Shown: piece after piece, positions 12,801-25,099 of the stretch | Position numbering within the stretch: the first letter of the stretch is position 1 | How the letters are laid out: the number at the start of each line of letters is the position of its first letter | Assembly (NCBI RefSeq): GCF_020283565.1 | Contig: NC_060061.1 | Span: 27,937,362-28,001,361 of the forward strand | Origin: Trifolium pratense | Taxonomy: Eukaryota; Streptophyta; Magnoliopsida; Fabales; Fabaceae | Reading direction: 5' to 3' | Length of the DNA stretch: 64,000 nucleotides | Made by a program: the position numbers and the translations under genes | The notes under the pieces: generated by a model | Seen by the model: the letters and a program-made list of their open reading frames with translations, nothing else | Database searches by the model: none | What the model was told of the DNA's origin: nothing

Positions 12801-15800
12801 GGCCTGTTTTAGGGTCGATATTTGGGTTTTTGGCCAATTTTTTTGTTTTTTGTCGTTTTTATGGTTTTTGGCCAATTTTAGTGTTTGTAGTCGTTTTTAT
12901 GGTTTTTGGCCAATTTTTTTGTTTTTTGTCGTTTTTATGGTTTTTGGCCAATTTTAGTGTTTGTAGTCGTTTTTATGGTTTTGGCCTATTTTAGGGTCGA
13001 TATTTGGGTTTTTGGGCAATTTTGGTGTTTGTAGTCGTTTTTATGGTTTTTGTCCGATTTTAGTGTTTGTTATCGTTTTTATGGTTTTTGGCCTATTTTA
13101 GGGTCGTTTTTATGATTTTTGGCCTATTTTAAGGTCGATATTTGGGTTTTTGGGCAATTTTAGTGTTTGTAATCGTTTTTATGGGTTTTGTTCAATTTTA
13201 GTGTTTGTAGTCCGCAATTTTAGGGTCGTTTTTGGCTAATTTTAGTGTTTATAGTCGTTTTTATGGTTCTTGGGCAATTTTAGTGTTTGTAGTCGTTTTT
13301 ATAGTTTTTGTCCTATTTTAGGGTCGTTTTTAAGGTTTTTGGCAAATTTTAGTGTTTATAGTCATTTTATTCTTTTTGGCCAATTTTAGTGTTTGTAGTC
13401 GTTTTTATGGTTTTGGCCAAAATTAGTGTTTGTAGTCGTTTTTATGGTTTTTGTACTATTTTAGTGTTTGTAGTCGTTTTTATGGTTTTTGGCCTATTTT
13501 AGGGTCGATATTTGGGCAATTTTGGTGTTTGTAGTCGTTTTTATGGTTTTTGGCTATTTTAGTGTATGTAGTCGTTTTTATTGTTTTTGGCCAATTTTAG
13601 TGTTTGTAGTGTTTTTATGGTTATTGACCAATTTTAGGGTCGTTTTTATGGTTTTGTCCAATTTTAGTGTTTGTAGTCGTTTTTATGGTTTGTGGCCTAT
13701 TTTAGGGTCGTTTTTATGGTTTTTGCCCAATATAAGTGTTTACAGTCGTTTTTATGGTTGTTGGCCAATTTTAGTATTTGTAGTCGTTTTTATGGTTTTT
13801 GGCCTATTTTAGTGTTTGTAGTCGTTTTTATGACTTTTGGCCTATTTTAGGGTCGATATTTGGGTTTTTGGGCAATTTTAGTGTTTGTAATCGTTTTTAT
13901 GGGTTTTGGTCAATTTTAGTGTTTGTAGTCGTTTTTATAGTTTTTGGGCAATTTTAGGGTCGTTTTTATCGTTTTTGGCAAATTTTAGTGTTTATAGTCG
14001 TTTTTATGGTTTTCGGGCAATTTTAGTGTTTGTAGTCGTTTTTAACCAATTTTTGTGTTTGTAATCGTTTTTATGGTTTTTGGCCTATTTTAGGGTCGTT
14101 TTTATGGTTTTTGGCTAATTTTAGTGTTTATTGTCGTTTTATTCTTTTTGGCCAATTTTAGTGTTTGTAGTCGTTTTTATGGTTTTTGGCCAATTTTAGG
14201 GTCGTTTTTATGGTTTTGGCCAATTTTAGTGTTTGTAGTTGTTTTTATGGTTTTTGGCCTATTTTAGAGTTTGTAGTTGTTTTTATGGTTTTTGGCCTAT
14301 TTTAAGGTCGTTTTTATGGGTTTTGGCCAAAATTAGTGTTTGTAGTCGTTTTTATGGTTTTTGGCCTGTTTTAGGGTCGATATTTGGGTTTTTGGCCAAT
14401 TTTTTTGTTTTTTGTCGTTTTTATGGTTTTTGGCCAATTTTAGTGTTTGTAGTCGTTTTTATGGTTTTTGGCCAATTTTTTTGTTTTTTGTCGTTTTTAT
14501 GGTTTTTGGCCAATTTTAGTGTTTGTAGTCGTTTTTATGGTTTTGGCCTATTTTAGGGTCGATATTTGGGTTTTTGGGCAATTTTGGTGTTTGTAGTCGT
14601 TTTTATGGTTTTTGGCTATTTTAGTGTATGTAGTCGTTTTTATTGTTTTTGGCCAACTTTAGTGTTTGTAGTCGTTTTTATGGTTATTGACCAATTTTAG
14701 GGTCGTTTTTATGGTTTTGTCCAATTTTAGTGTTTGTTATCGTTTTTATGGTTTTTGGCCTATTTTAGGGTCGTTTTTATGATTTTTGGCCTATTTTAAG
14801 GTCGATATTTGGGTTTTTGGGCAATTTTAGTGTTTGTAATCGTTTTTATGGGTTTTGTTCAATTTTAGTGTTTGTAGTCCGCAATTTTAGGGTCGTTTTT
14901 GGCTAATTTTAGTGTTTATAGTCGTTTTTATGGTTCTTGGGCAATTTTAGTGTTTGTAGTCGTTTTTATAGTTTTTGTCCTATTTTAGGGTCGTTTTTAA
15001 GGTTTTTGGCAAATTTTAGTGTTTATAGTCATTTTATTCTTTTTGGCCAATTTTAGTGTTTGTAGTCGTTTTTATGGTTTTGGCCAAAATTAGTGTTTGT
15101 AGTCGTTTTTATGGTTTTTGTACTATTTTAGTGTTTGTAGTCGTTTTTATGGTTTTTGGCCTATTTTAGGGTCGATATTTGGGCAATTTTGGTGTTTGTA
15201 GTCGTTTTTATGGTTTTTGGCTATTTTAGTGTATGTAGTCGTTTTTATTGTTTTTGGCCAATTTTAGTGTTTGTAGTGTTTTTATGGTTATTGACCAATT
15301 TTAGGGTCGTTTTTATGGTTTTGTCCAATTTTAGTGTTTGTAGTCGTTTTTATGGTTTGTGGCCTATTTTAGGGTCGTTTTTATGGTTTTTGCCCAATAT
15401 AAGTGTTTACAGTCGTTTTTATGGTTGTTGGCCAATTTTAGTATTTGTAGTCGTTTTTATGGTTTTTGGCCTATTTTAGTGTTTGTAGTCGTTTTTATGA
15501 CTTTTGGCCTATTTTAGGGTCGATATTTGGGTTTTTGGGCAATTTTAGTGTTTGTAATCGTTTTTATGGGTTTTGGTCAATTTTAGTGTTTGTAGTCGTT
15601 TTTATAGTTTTTGGGCAATTTTAGGGTCGTTTTTATCGTTTTTGGCAAATTTTAGTGTTTATAGTCGTTTTTATGGTTTTCGGGCAATTTTAGTGTTTGT
15701 AGTCGTTTTTAACCAATTTTTGTGTTTGTAATCGTTTTTATGGTTTTTGGCCTATTTTAGGGTCGTTTTTATGGTTTTTGGCTAATTTTAGTGTTTATTG

Positions 15801-16400
15801 TCGTTTTATTCTTTTTGGCCAATTTTAGTGTTTGTAGTCGTTTTTATGGTTTTTGGCCAATTTTAGGGTCGTTTTTATGGTTTTGGCCAATTTTAGTGTT
15901 TGTAGTTGTTTTTATGGTTTTTGGCCTATTTTAGAGTTTGTAGTTGTTTTTATGGTTTTTGGCCTATTTTAAGGTCGTTTTTATGGGTTTTGGCCAAAAT
16001 TAGTGTTTGTAGTCGTTTTTATGGTTTTTGGCCTGTTTTAGGGTCGATATTTGGGTTTTTGGCCAATTTTTTTGTTTTTTGTCGTTTTTATGGTTTTTGG
16101 CCAATTTTAGTGTTTGTAGTCGTTTTTATGGTTTTTGGCCAATTTTTTTGTTTTTTGTCGTTTTTATGGTTTTTGGCCAATTTTAGTGTTTGTAGTCGTT
16201 TTTATGGTTTTGGCCTATTTTAGGGTCGATATTTGGGTTTTTGGGCAATTTTGGTGTTTGTAGTCGTTTTTATGGTTTTTGGCTATTTTAGTGTATGTAG
16301 TCGTTTTTATTGTTTTTGGCCAACTTTAGTGTTTGTAGTCGTTTTTATGGTTATTGACCAATTTTAGGGTCGTTTTTATGGTTTTGTCCAATTTTAGTGT
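9862..16400 (+). repeat. Higher-order repeat block, period 1562 bp
   Basis: Four consecutive copies of a 1562-bp unit. The rare variant GTAGTCCGCAATTTTAG is at about 10085, 11647, 13209 and 14876. The first two intervals are exactly 1562 bp. The third is 1667 bp because 105 bp of extra monomers, starting near 14600, are present in copy 3. Copies are nearly identical by eye, which suggests very recent amplification. The fourth copy fades at about 16400. Confidence 0.92.
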
Positions 16401-16564
16401 TTGTAGTCGTTTTATGGTTTTTGGCCAATTTAAGGTCGTTTTTATGGTTTTTGGCTAATTTTAGTGTTTGTAGTCGTTTTTATGATTTTTGGCCTATTTT
16501 AGAGTCGATATTTGGGTTTTTGGGCAATTTTGGTGTTTGTAGTCGTTTTTATGGTTTTTGGCTA

Positions 16565-19500
16565 TTTTAGTGTATGTAGTCGTTTTTATAGTTTTTGGGC
16601 AATTTTAGGGTCGTTTTTATGGTTTTTGGCTAATTTTGGTGTTTATAGTCGTTTTTATGGTTTTTGGCCAATTTTAGTGTTTGTAGTCGTTTTATGGTTT
16701 TTGGCCAATTTTAGAGTTTGTAGTTGATTTTATGGTTTTTGGCCTATTTTAGGGTCGTTTTTATGGTTTTTGACCAATATTAGTGTTTATAGTCGTTTTT
16801 ATGGTTGTTGGCCAATTTTTTAGTCGTTTTTATGGTTTTTGGCCTATTTTAGTGTATGTAGTCGTTTTTATTGTTTTTGGCCAATTTTAGTGTTTGTAGT
16901 CGTTTTTATGGTTTTTGGCCTATTTTAGAGTTTGTAGTTGTTTTTATGGTTTTTGGCCTATTTTAGGGTCGTTTTTATGGTTTTTGGCCAATTTTAGGGT
17001 CGTTTTTATGGTTTTGGCCAATTTTAGTGTTTATAGTCGTTTTTATGGTTGTTGGCCAATTTTGTAGTCGTTTTTAGGGTTTTTGGGCTATTTTAGTGTT
17101 TGTAGTCGTTTTTATGGTTTTTGGCCTATTTTAGTGTTTGTAGTCGTTTTTATGGTTATTGACCAATTTTAGGGTCGTTTTTATGGTTTTGGCCAATTTT
17201 AGTGTTTGTAGTCGTTTTATGGTTTTTGGCCAATTTAAGGTTGTTTTTATGGTTTTTGGCTAATTTTAGTGTTTGTCGTCGTTTTTATGGTTTTTGGCCT
17301 ATTTTAGGGTCGATATTTGGGTTTTTGGGCAATTTTAGTGATGTAATCGTTTTTATGGGTTTTGGCTAATTTTAGTGTTTGTAGTCGTTTTATGGTTTTT
17401 GGCCTATTTAAGAGTCGATATTTGGGTTTTTGGCCAATTTTGGTGTTTGCAGTCGTTTTTATGGTTTTTAGCTATTTTAGTGTATGTAGTCGTTTTTATT
17501 GTTTTTGGCCAATTTTAGTGTTTGTAGTTGTTTTTATGGTTATTGACCAATTTTAGGGTCGTTTTTATGGTTTTTGGCCTATTTTAGTGTTTGTAGTCGT
17601 TTTTATGACTTTTGGCCTATTTTAGGGTCGATATTTGGGTTTTTGGGCAATTTTAGTGATGTAATCGTTTTTATGGGTTTTGGCCAATTTTAGTGTTTAT
17701 AGTCATTTTTATGGTTTTTCGCCTATTTTAGGGTCGTTTTTATGGTTTTTGGCCAATATTAGTGTTTATAGTCGTTTTTATGGTTGTTGGCCAATTTTTT
17801 AATCGTTTTTATGGTTTTTGGGCTATTTTAGTGTTTGTCGTCGTTTTTATGGTTTTTGGCCTATTTTAGGGTCGATATTTGGGTTTTTGGCCAATTTTTG
17901 TGTTTTTAGTCGTTTTTATGGTTTTTGGGCACAATTTTAGTGTTTGTAGTCGTTTTATAGTTTTTGGGCAATTTTAGGGTCGTCTTTATCGTTTTTGGCT
18001 AATTTTAGTGTTTATAGTCGTTTTTATGGTTTTTGGGCAATTTTAGTGTTCGTAGTCGTTTTTATGGTTTTTAACCAATTTTAGTGTTTGTAGTCGTTTT
18101 TATGGTTTTTGGCCTATTTTAGGGTCGTTTTTATGGTTTTTGGCCAATTTTAGTGTTTTATAGTCGTTTTATTCTTTTTGGCCAATTTTAGTGTTTGTAG
18201 TCATTTTTATGGTTGTTGGCCAGTTTTTTAGTCATTTTTATGGTTTTTGGGCTATTTTAGTGTTTGTAGTCGTTTTTATGGTTTTTGGCCTATTTTAGGG
18301 TCGATATTTGGGTTTTTGGCCAATTTTGGTGTTTTTAGTCGTTTTTATGGTTTTTGGGCACAATTTTAGTGTCTGTAGTCGTTTTTATGGTTTTTGGCCA
18401 ATTTTAGGGTGGTTTTTATGGTTTTTGGCCAAAATTAGTGTTTGTAGTCGTTTTTATGGTTTTTGGCTTATTTTATAGTTTGTAGTTGTTTTTATGGTTT
18501 TTGGCCTATTTTAGGGTCGTTTTTATGGTTTTTGGCCAAAATTAGTGTTTGTAGTCGTTTTTATGGTTTTTGGCCTATTTTAGGGTCGTTTTTATAGTTT
18601 TTGGCCAATTTTAGTGTTTATAGTCGTTTTATTCTTTTTGGTCAATTTTAGTGTTTGTAGTCGTTTTTATGGTTTTTGGCCTATTTTAGAGTTTGTAGTT
18701 GTTTTTATGGTTTTTGTCCTATTTTAGGGTCGTTTTTATGGTTTTTGGCCAAAATTAGTGTCTGTAGTCGTTTTTATGGTTTTTGTACTATTTTAGTGTT
18801 TGTAGTCGTTTTTATGATTTTTGGCCTGTTTTAGGGTCGATATTTGGGTTTTTGGCCAATTTTTTTGTTTTTTGTCGTTTTTATGGTTTTTGGACTATTT
18901 TAGGGTCGATATTTGGGTTTTTGGGCAATTTTGGTGTTTGTAGTCGTTTTTATGGTTTTTGTCCGATTTTAGTGTTTGTTATCGTTTTTATGGTTTTTGG
19001 CCTATTTTAGGGTCGTTTTTATGGTTTTTGGCCTATTTTAAGGTCGATATTTGGGTTTTTGGGCAATTTTAGTGTTTGTAATCGTTTTTATGGGTTTTGT
19101 TCAATTTTAGTGTTTGTAGTCCGCAATTTTAGGGTCGTTTTTGGCTAATTTTAGTGTTTATAGTCGTTTTTATGGTTCTTGGGCAATTTTAGTGTTTGTA
19201 GTCGTTTTTATAGTTTTTGTCCTATTTTAATGTCGTTTTTAAGGTTTTTGGCAAATTTTAGTGTTTATAGTCATTTTATTCTTTTTGGCCAATTTTAGTA
19301 TTTGTAGTCGTTTTTATGGTTTTTGGCCTATTTTAGTGTTTGTAGTCGTTTTTATGACTTTTGGCCTATTTTAGGGTCGATATTTGGGTTTTTGGGCAAT
19401 TTTAGTGTTTGTAATCGTTTTTATGGGTTTTGGTCAATTTTAGTGTTTGTAGTCGTTTTTATAGTTTTTGGGCAATTTTAGGGTCGTTTTTATCGTTTTT

Positions 19501-22500
19501 GGCTAATTTTAGTGTTTATAGTCGTTTTTATGGTTTTCGGGCAATTTTAGTGTTTGTAGTCGTTTTTAACCAATTTTTGTGTTTGTAATCGTTTTTATGG
19601 TTTTTGGCCTATTTTAGGGTCGTTTTTATGGTTTTTGGCTAATTTAGTGTATGTAGTCGTTTTTATTGTTTTTGGCCAATTTTAGTGTTTGTAGTGTTTT
19701 TATGGTTATTGACCAATTTTAGGGTCGTTTTTATGGTTTTGTCCAATTTTAGTGTTTATAGTCGTTTTTATGGTTTTCGGGCAATTTTAGTGTTTGTAGT
19801 CGTTTTTAACCAATTTTTGTGTTTGTAATCGTTTTTATGGTTTTTGGCCTATTTTAGGGTCGTTTTTATGGTTTTTGGCTATTTTAGTGTATGTAGTCGT
19901 TTTTATTGTTTTTGGCCAATTTTAGTGTTTGTAGTGTTTTTATGGTTATTGACCAATTTTAGGGTCGTTTTTATGGTTTTGTCCAATTTTAGTGTTTGTA
20001 GTCGTTTTTATGGTTTTTGCCCAATATTAGTGTTTACAGTCGTTTTTATGGTTGTTGGCCAATTTTAGTATTTGTAGTCGTTTTTATGGTTTTTGGCCTA
20101 TTTTAGTGTTTGTAGTCGTTTTTATGACTTTTGGCCTATTTTAGGGTCGATATTTGGGTTTTTGGGCAATTTTAGTGTTTGTAATCGTTTTTATGGGTTT
20201 TGGTCAATTTTAGTGTATGTAGTCGTTTTTATAGTTTTTGGGCAATTTTAGGGTCGTTTTTATGGTTTTTGGCTAATTTTGGTGTTTATAGTCGTTTTTA
20301 TGGTTTTTGGCCAATTTTAGTGTTTGTAGTCGTTTTATGGTTTTTGGCCAATTTTAGAGTTTGTAGTTGATTTTATGGTTTTTGGCCTATTTTAGGGTCG
20401 TTTTTATGGTTTTTGACCAATATTAGTGTTTATAGTCGTTTTTATGGTTGTTGGCCAATTTTTTAGTCGTTTTTATGGTTTTTGGCCTATTTTAGTGTAT
20501 GTAGTCGTTTTTATTGTTTTTGGCCAATTTTAGTGTTTGTAGTCGTTTTTATGGTTTTTGGCCTATTTTAGAGTTTGTAGTTGTTTTTATGGTTTTTGGC
20601 CTATTTTAGGGTCGTTTTTATGGTTTTTGGCCAATTTTAGGGTCGTTTTTATGGTTTTGGCCAATTTTAGTGTTTATAGTCGTTTTTATGGTTGTTGGCC
20701 AATTTTGTAGTCGTTTTTAGGGTTTTTGGGCTATTTTAGTGTTTGTAGTCGTTTTTATGGTTTTTGGCCTATTTTAGTGTTTGTAGTCGTTTTTATGGTT
20801 ATTGACCAATTTTAGGGTCGTTTTTATGGTTTTGGCCAATTTTAGTGTTTGTAGTCGTTTTATGGTTTTTGGCCAATTTAAGGTTGTTTTTATGGTTTTT
20901 GGCTAATTTTAGTGTTTGTCGTCGTTTTTATGGTTTTTGGCCTATTTTAGGGTCGATATTTGGGTTTTTGGGCAATTTTAGTGATGTAATCGTTTTTATG
21001 GGTTTTGGCTAATTTTAGTGTTTGTAGTCGTTTTATGGTTTTTGGCCTATTTAAGAGTCGATATTTGGGTTTTTGGCCAATTTTGGTGTTTGCAGTCGTT
21101 TTTATGGTTTTTAGCTATTTTAGTGTATGTAGTCGTTTTTATTGTTTTTGGCCAATTTTAGTGTTTGTAGTTGTTTTTATGGTTATTGACCAATTTTAGG
21201 GTCGTTTTTATGGTTTTTGGCCTATTTTAGTGTTTGTAGTCGTTTTTATGACTTTTGGCCTATTTTAGGGTCGATATTTGGGTTTTTGGGCAATTTTAGT
21301 GATGTAATCGTTTTTATGGGTTTTGGCCAATTTTAGTGTTTATAGTCATTTTTATGGTTTTTCGCCTATTTTAGGGTCGTTTTTATGGTTTTTGGCCAAT
21401 ATTAGTGTTTATAGTCGTTTTTATGGTTGTTGGCCAATTTTTTAATCGTTTTTATGGTTTTTGGGCTATTTTAGTGTTTGTCGTCGTTTTTATGGTTTTT
21501 GGCCTATTTTAGGGTCGATATTTGGGTTTTTGGCCAATTTTTGTGTTTTTAGTCGTTTTTATGGTTTTTGGGCACAATTTTAGTGTTTGTAGTCGTTTTA
21601 TAGTTTTTGGGCAATTTTAGGGTCGTCTTTATCGTTTTTGGCTAATTTTAGTGTTTATAGTCGTTTTTATGGTTTTTGGGCAATTTTAGTGTTCGTAGTC
21701 GTTTTTATGGTTTTTAACCAATTTTAGTGTTTGTAGTCGTTTTTATGGTTTTTGGCCTATTTTAGGGTCGTTTTTATGGTTTTTGGCCAATTTTAGTGTT
21801 TTATTGTCGTTTTATTCTTTTTGGCCAATTTTAGTGTTTGTAGTCATTTTTATGGTTGTTGGCCAGTTTTTTAGTCATTTTTATGGTTTTTGGGCTATTT
21901 TAGTGTTTGTAGTCGTTTTTATGGTTTTTGGCCTATTTTAGGGTCGATATTTGGGTTTTTGGCCAATTTTGGTGTTTTTAGTCGTTTTTATGGTTTTTGG
22001 GCACAATTTTAGTGTCTGTAGTCGTTTTTATGGTTTTTGGCCAATTTTAGGGTGGTTTTTATGGTTTTTGGCCAAAATTAGTGTTTGTAGTCGTTTTTAT
22101 GGTTTTTGGCTTATTTTATAGTTTGTAGTTGTTTTTATGGTTTTTGGCCTATTTTAGGGTCGTTTTTATGGTTTTTGGCCAAAATTAGTGTTTGTAGTCG
22201 TTTTTATGGTTTTTGGCCTATTTTAGGGTCGTTTTTATAGTTTTTGGCCAATTTTAGTGTTTATAGTCGTTTTATTCTTTTTGGTCAATTTTAGTGTTTG
22301 TAGTCGTTTTTATGGTTTTTGGCCTATTTTAGAGTTTGTAGTTGTTTTTATGGTTTTTGTCCTATTTTAGGGTCGTTTTTATGGTTTTTGGCCAAAATTA
22401 GTGTCTGTAGTCGTTTTTATGGTTTTTGTACTATTTTAGTGTTTGTAGTCGTTTTTATGATTTTTGGCCTGTTTTAGGGTCGATATTTGGGTTTTTGGCC

Positions 22501-23000
22501 AATTTTTTTGTTTTTTGTCGTTTTTATGGTTTTTGGACTATTTTAGGGTCGATATTTGGGTTTTTGGGCAATTTTGGTGTTTGTAGTCGTTTTTATGGTT
22601 TTTGTCCGATTTTAGTGTTTGTTATCGTTTTTATGGTTTTTGGCCTATTTTAGGGTCGTTTTTATGGTTTTTGGCCTATTTTAAGGTCGATATTTGGGTT
22701 TTTGGGCAATTTTAATGTTTGTAATCGTTTTTATGGGTTTTGTTCAATTTTAGTGTTTGTAGTCCGCAATTTTAGGGTCGTTTTTGGCTAATTTTAGTGT
22801 TTATAGTCGTTTTTATGGTTCTTGGGCAATTTTAGTGTTTGTAGTCGTTTTTATAGTTTTTGTCCTATTTTAATGTCGTTTTTAAGGTTTTTGGCAAATT
22901 TTAGTGTTTATAGTCATTTTATTCTTTTTGGCCAATTTTAGTGTTTGTAGTCGTTTTTATGGTTTTTGGCCAATTTTAGTGTCGTTTTTATGGTTTTGGC
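16565..23000 (+). repeat. Large tandem duplication, offset 3643 bp
   Basis: Sequence from about 16565 to 19299 returns at about 20208 to 22942 with a constant offset of 3643 bp (for example GTAGTGTCTGTAG-type and TAGTCCGCAATT variants in the same order). Within it are pieces of both the 1.86-kb and 1562-bp types, so it formed after them. Scattered single-base differences separate the two copies. From 23 kb to 24750 the array follows the 1562-bp type order once more. Confidence 0.85.
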
Positions 23001-25012
23001 CAATTTTAGTGTTTGTAGTCATTTTTATGGTTTTTGGCCTATTTTAGAGTTTGTACTTGTTTTTATGGTTTTTGGCCTATTTTAGGGTCGTTTTTATGGT
23101 TTTTGGCCAAAATTAGTGTTTGTAGTCGTTTTTATGGTTTTTGTACTATTGTAGTGTTTGTAGTCGTTTTTATGGTTTTTGGCCTATTTTAGGGTCGATA
23201 TTTGGGCAATTTTGGTGTTTGTAGTCGTTTTTATGGTTTTTGGCTATTTTAGTGTATGTAGTCGTTTTTATTGTTTTTGGCCAATTTTAGTGTTTGTAGT
23301 GTTTTTATGGTTATTGACCAATTTTAGGGTCGTTTTTATGGTTTTGTCCAATTTTAGTGTTTGTAGTCGTTTTTATGGTTTTTGCCCAATATTAGTGTTT
23401 ACAGTCGTTTTTATGGTTGTTGGCCAATTTTAGTATTTGTAGTCGTTTTTATGGTTTTTGGCCTATTTTAGTGTTTGTAGTCGTTTTTATGACTTTTGGC
23501 CTATTTTAGGGTCGATATTTGGGTTTTTGGGCAATTTTAGTGTTTGTAATCGTTTTTATGGGTTTTGGTCAATTTTAGTGTTTGTAGTCGTTTTTATAGT
23601 TTTTGGGCAATTTTAGGGTCGTTTTTATCGTTTTTGGCTAATTTTAGTGTTTATAGTCGTTTTTATGGTTTTCGGGCAATTTTAGTGTTTGTAGTCGTTT
23701 TTAACCAATTTTTGTGTTTGTAATCGTTTTTATGGTTTTTGGCCTATTTTAGGGTCGTTTTTATGGTTTTTGGCTAATTTTAGTGTTTATTGTCGTTTTA
23801 TTCTTTTTGGCCAATTTTAGTGTTTGTAGTCGTTTTTATGGTTTTTGGCCAATTTTAGGGTCGTTTTTATGGTTTTGGCCAATTTTAGTGTTTGTAGTTG
23901 TTTTTATGGTTTTTGGCCTATTTTAGAGTTTGTAGTTGTTTTTATGGTTTTTGGCCTATTTTAAGGTCGTTTTTATGGGTTTTGGCCAAAATTAGTGTTT
24001 GTAGTCGTTTTTATGGTTTTTGGCCTGTTTTAGGGTCGATATTTGGGTTTTTGGCCAATTTTTTGTTTTTTGTCGTTTTTATGGTTTTTGGCCAATTTTA
24101 GTGTTTGTAGTCGTTTTTATGGTTTTTGGCCAATTTTTTTGTTTTTTGTCGTTTTTATGGTTTTTGGCCAATTTTAGTGTTTGTAGTCGTTTTTATGGTT
24201 TTGGCCTATTTTAGGGTCGATATTTGGGTTTTTGGGCAATTTTGGTGTTTGTAGTCGTTTTTATGGTTTTTGGCTATTTTAGTGTATGTAGTCGTTTTTA
24301 TTGTTTTTGGCCAACTTTAGTGTTTGTAGTCGTTTTTATGGTTATTGACCAATTTTAGGGTCGTTTTTATGGTTTTGTCCAATTTTAGTGTTTGTAGTCG
24401 TTTTATGGTTTTTGGCCAATTTAAGGTCGTTTTTATGGTTTTTGGCTAATTTTAGTGTTTGTAGTCGTTTTTATGATTTTTGGCCTATTTTAGAGTCGAT
24501 ATTTGGGTTTTTGGGCAATTTTGGTGTTTGTAGTCGTTTTTATGGTTTTTGGCTATTTTAGTGTATGTAGTCGTTTTTATAGTTTTTGGGCAATTTTAGG
24601 GTCGTTTTTATGGTTTTTGGCTAATTTTGGTGTTTATAGTCGTTTTTATGGTTTTTGGCCTATTTTAGTGTTTGTAGTCGTTTTTATGGTTTTTGGCCTA
24701 GTTTAGGGTCATTTTTATGGTTTTTGGCCCATTTTAGGGTCGTTTTTATGAATAATACGGATGTGATAATTCAACTAAGTAAAGAAGAGAATCAAAGTTC
24801 AAATTTACGTGTAAATGTGTAAAGGAAAATGCTGGATTATTGGCAATATCAGATGGTTTTATGATTTTTGTATCTGTATTTGTTATGCTAGACAAACAAT
24901 CTCTGCACAACACCATTTCATAATTTTAGCATATTTTATAATCTGTGTAACTTGATATTCTCTTTGTTACATAAATTTAGTGATATCTCATGCTTCATAA
25001 TTTCCCTTTGAA

Positions 25013-25099
25013 CCAGGAAAATTTGGAGCATTTTTTGCTTCGATACCTTTGCCAATCATGGCAGCATTATATTGTGTATTCTTCGGCTATGTCGTCACC
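25013..25099 (+). pseudogene. Nucleobase-ascorbate transporter (NAT) exon fragment
   Basis: Reading from 25016 gives GKFGAFFASIP followed by LPIMAALYCVFFGYV, which matches the conserved segment of plant nucleobase-ascorbate transporters (xanthine/uracil permease family) just after the signature region; this is a membrane-spanning part of a plasma-membrane purine/pyrimidine carrier. It is preceded by a pyrimidine-rich tract and CCAG, a proper intron acceptor, so the piece was copied as DNA with intron sequence rather than from mRNA. The homology stops near 25099 and the frame ends at a TAA near 25145. No other NAT exon is nearby, so it cannot make a transporter. Confidence 0.72.

Larger units (their letters stand above)
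1..24750 (+). repeat. Satellite array built of 38-bp and 31-bp monomers
   Basis: The whole segment is a head-to-tail T/G-rich tandem repeat. Each monomer starts with a GTTTTTGGCC-like block, followed by AATTTTAG or TATTTTAG. The long class (38 bp) then has TGTTTGTAGTCG and the short class (31 bp) has only GGTCG, so the classes differ by a 7-bp indel; both end in TTTTTATG or, in a variant, ATATTTGG. A long plus a short monomer is 69 bp, a multiple of three, which is why stretches stay open in one frame and give low-complexity 'FYGFWPILVF'-like translations. These are not genes. The array enters from beyond position 1 and ends at about 24750, where the repeat stops abruptly in TTTTTATG and ordinary AT-rich sequence begins. 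All visible monomers point the same way. Confidence 0.97.

Noticed and set aside
109..24706. Many open frames of 60-107 codons encoding aromatic-rich peptides (FYGFWPILVFVVVFMVFG-like)
   Set aside because: They recur with the satellite period, have no proper start context and follow from the 69-bp monomer pair being a multiple of three. Low-complexity by-products, not genes.
1..24750. CRISPR array
   Set aside because: The repeats are contiguous and variable with no unique spacers, and the DNA is a plant nuclear genome.
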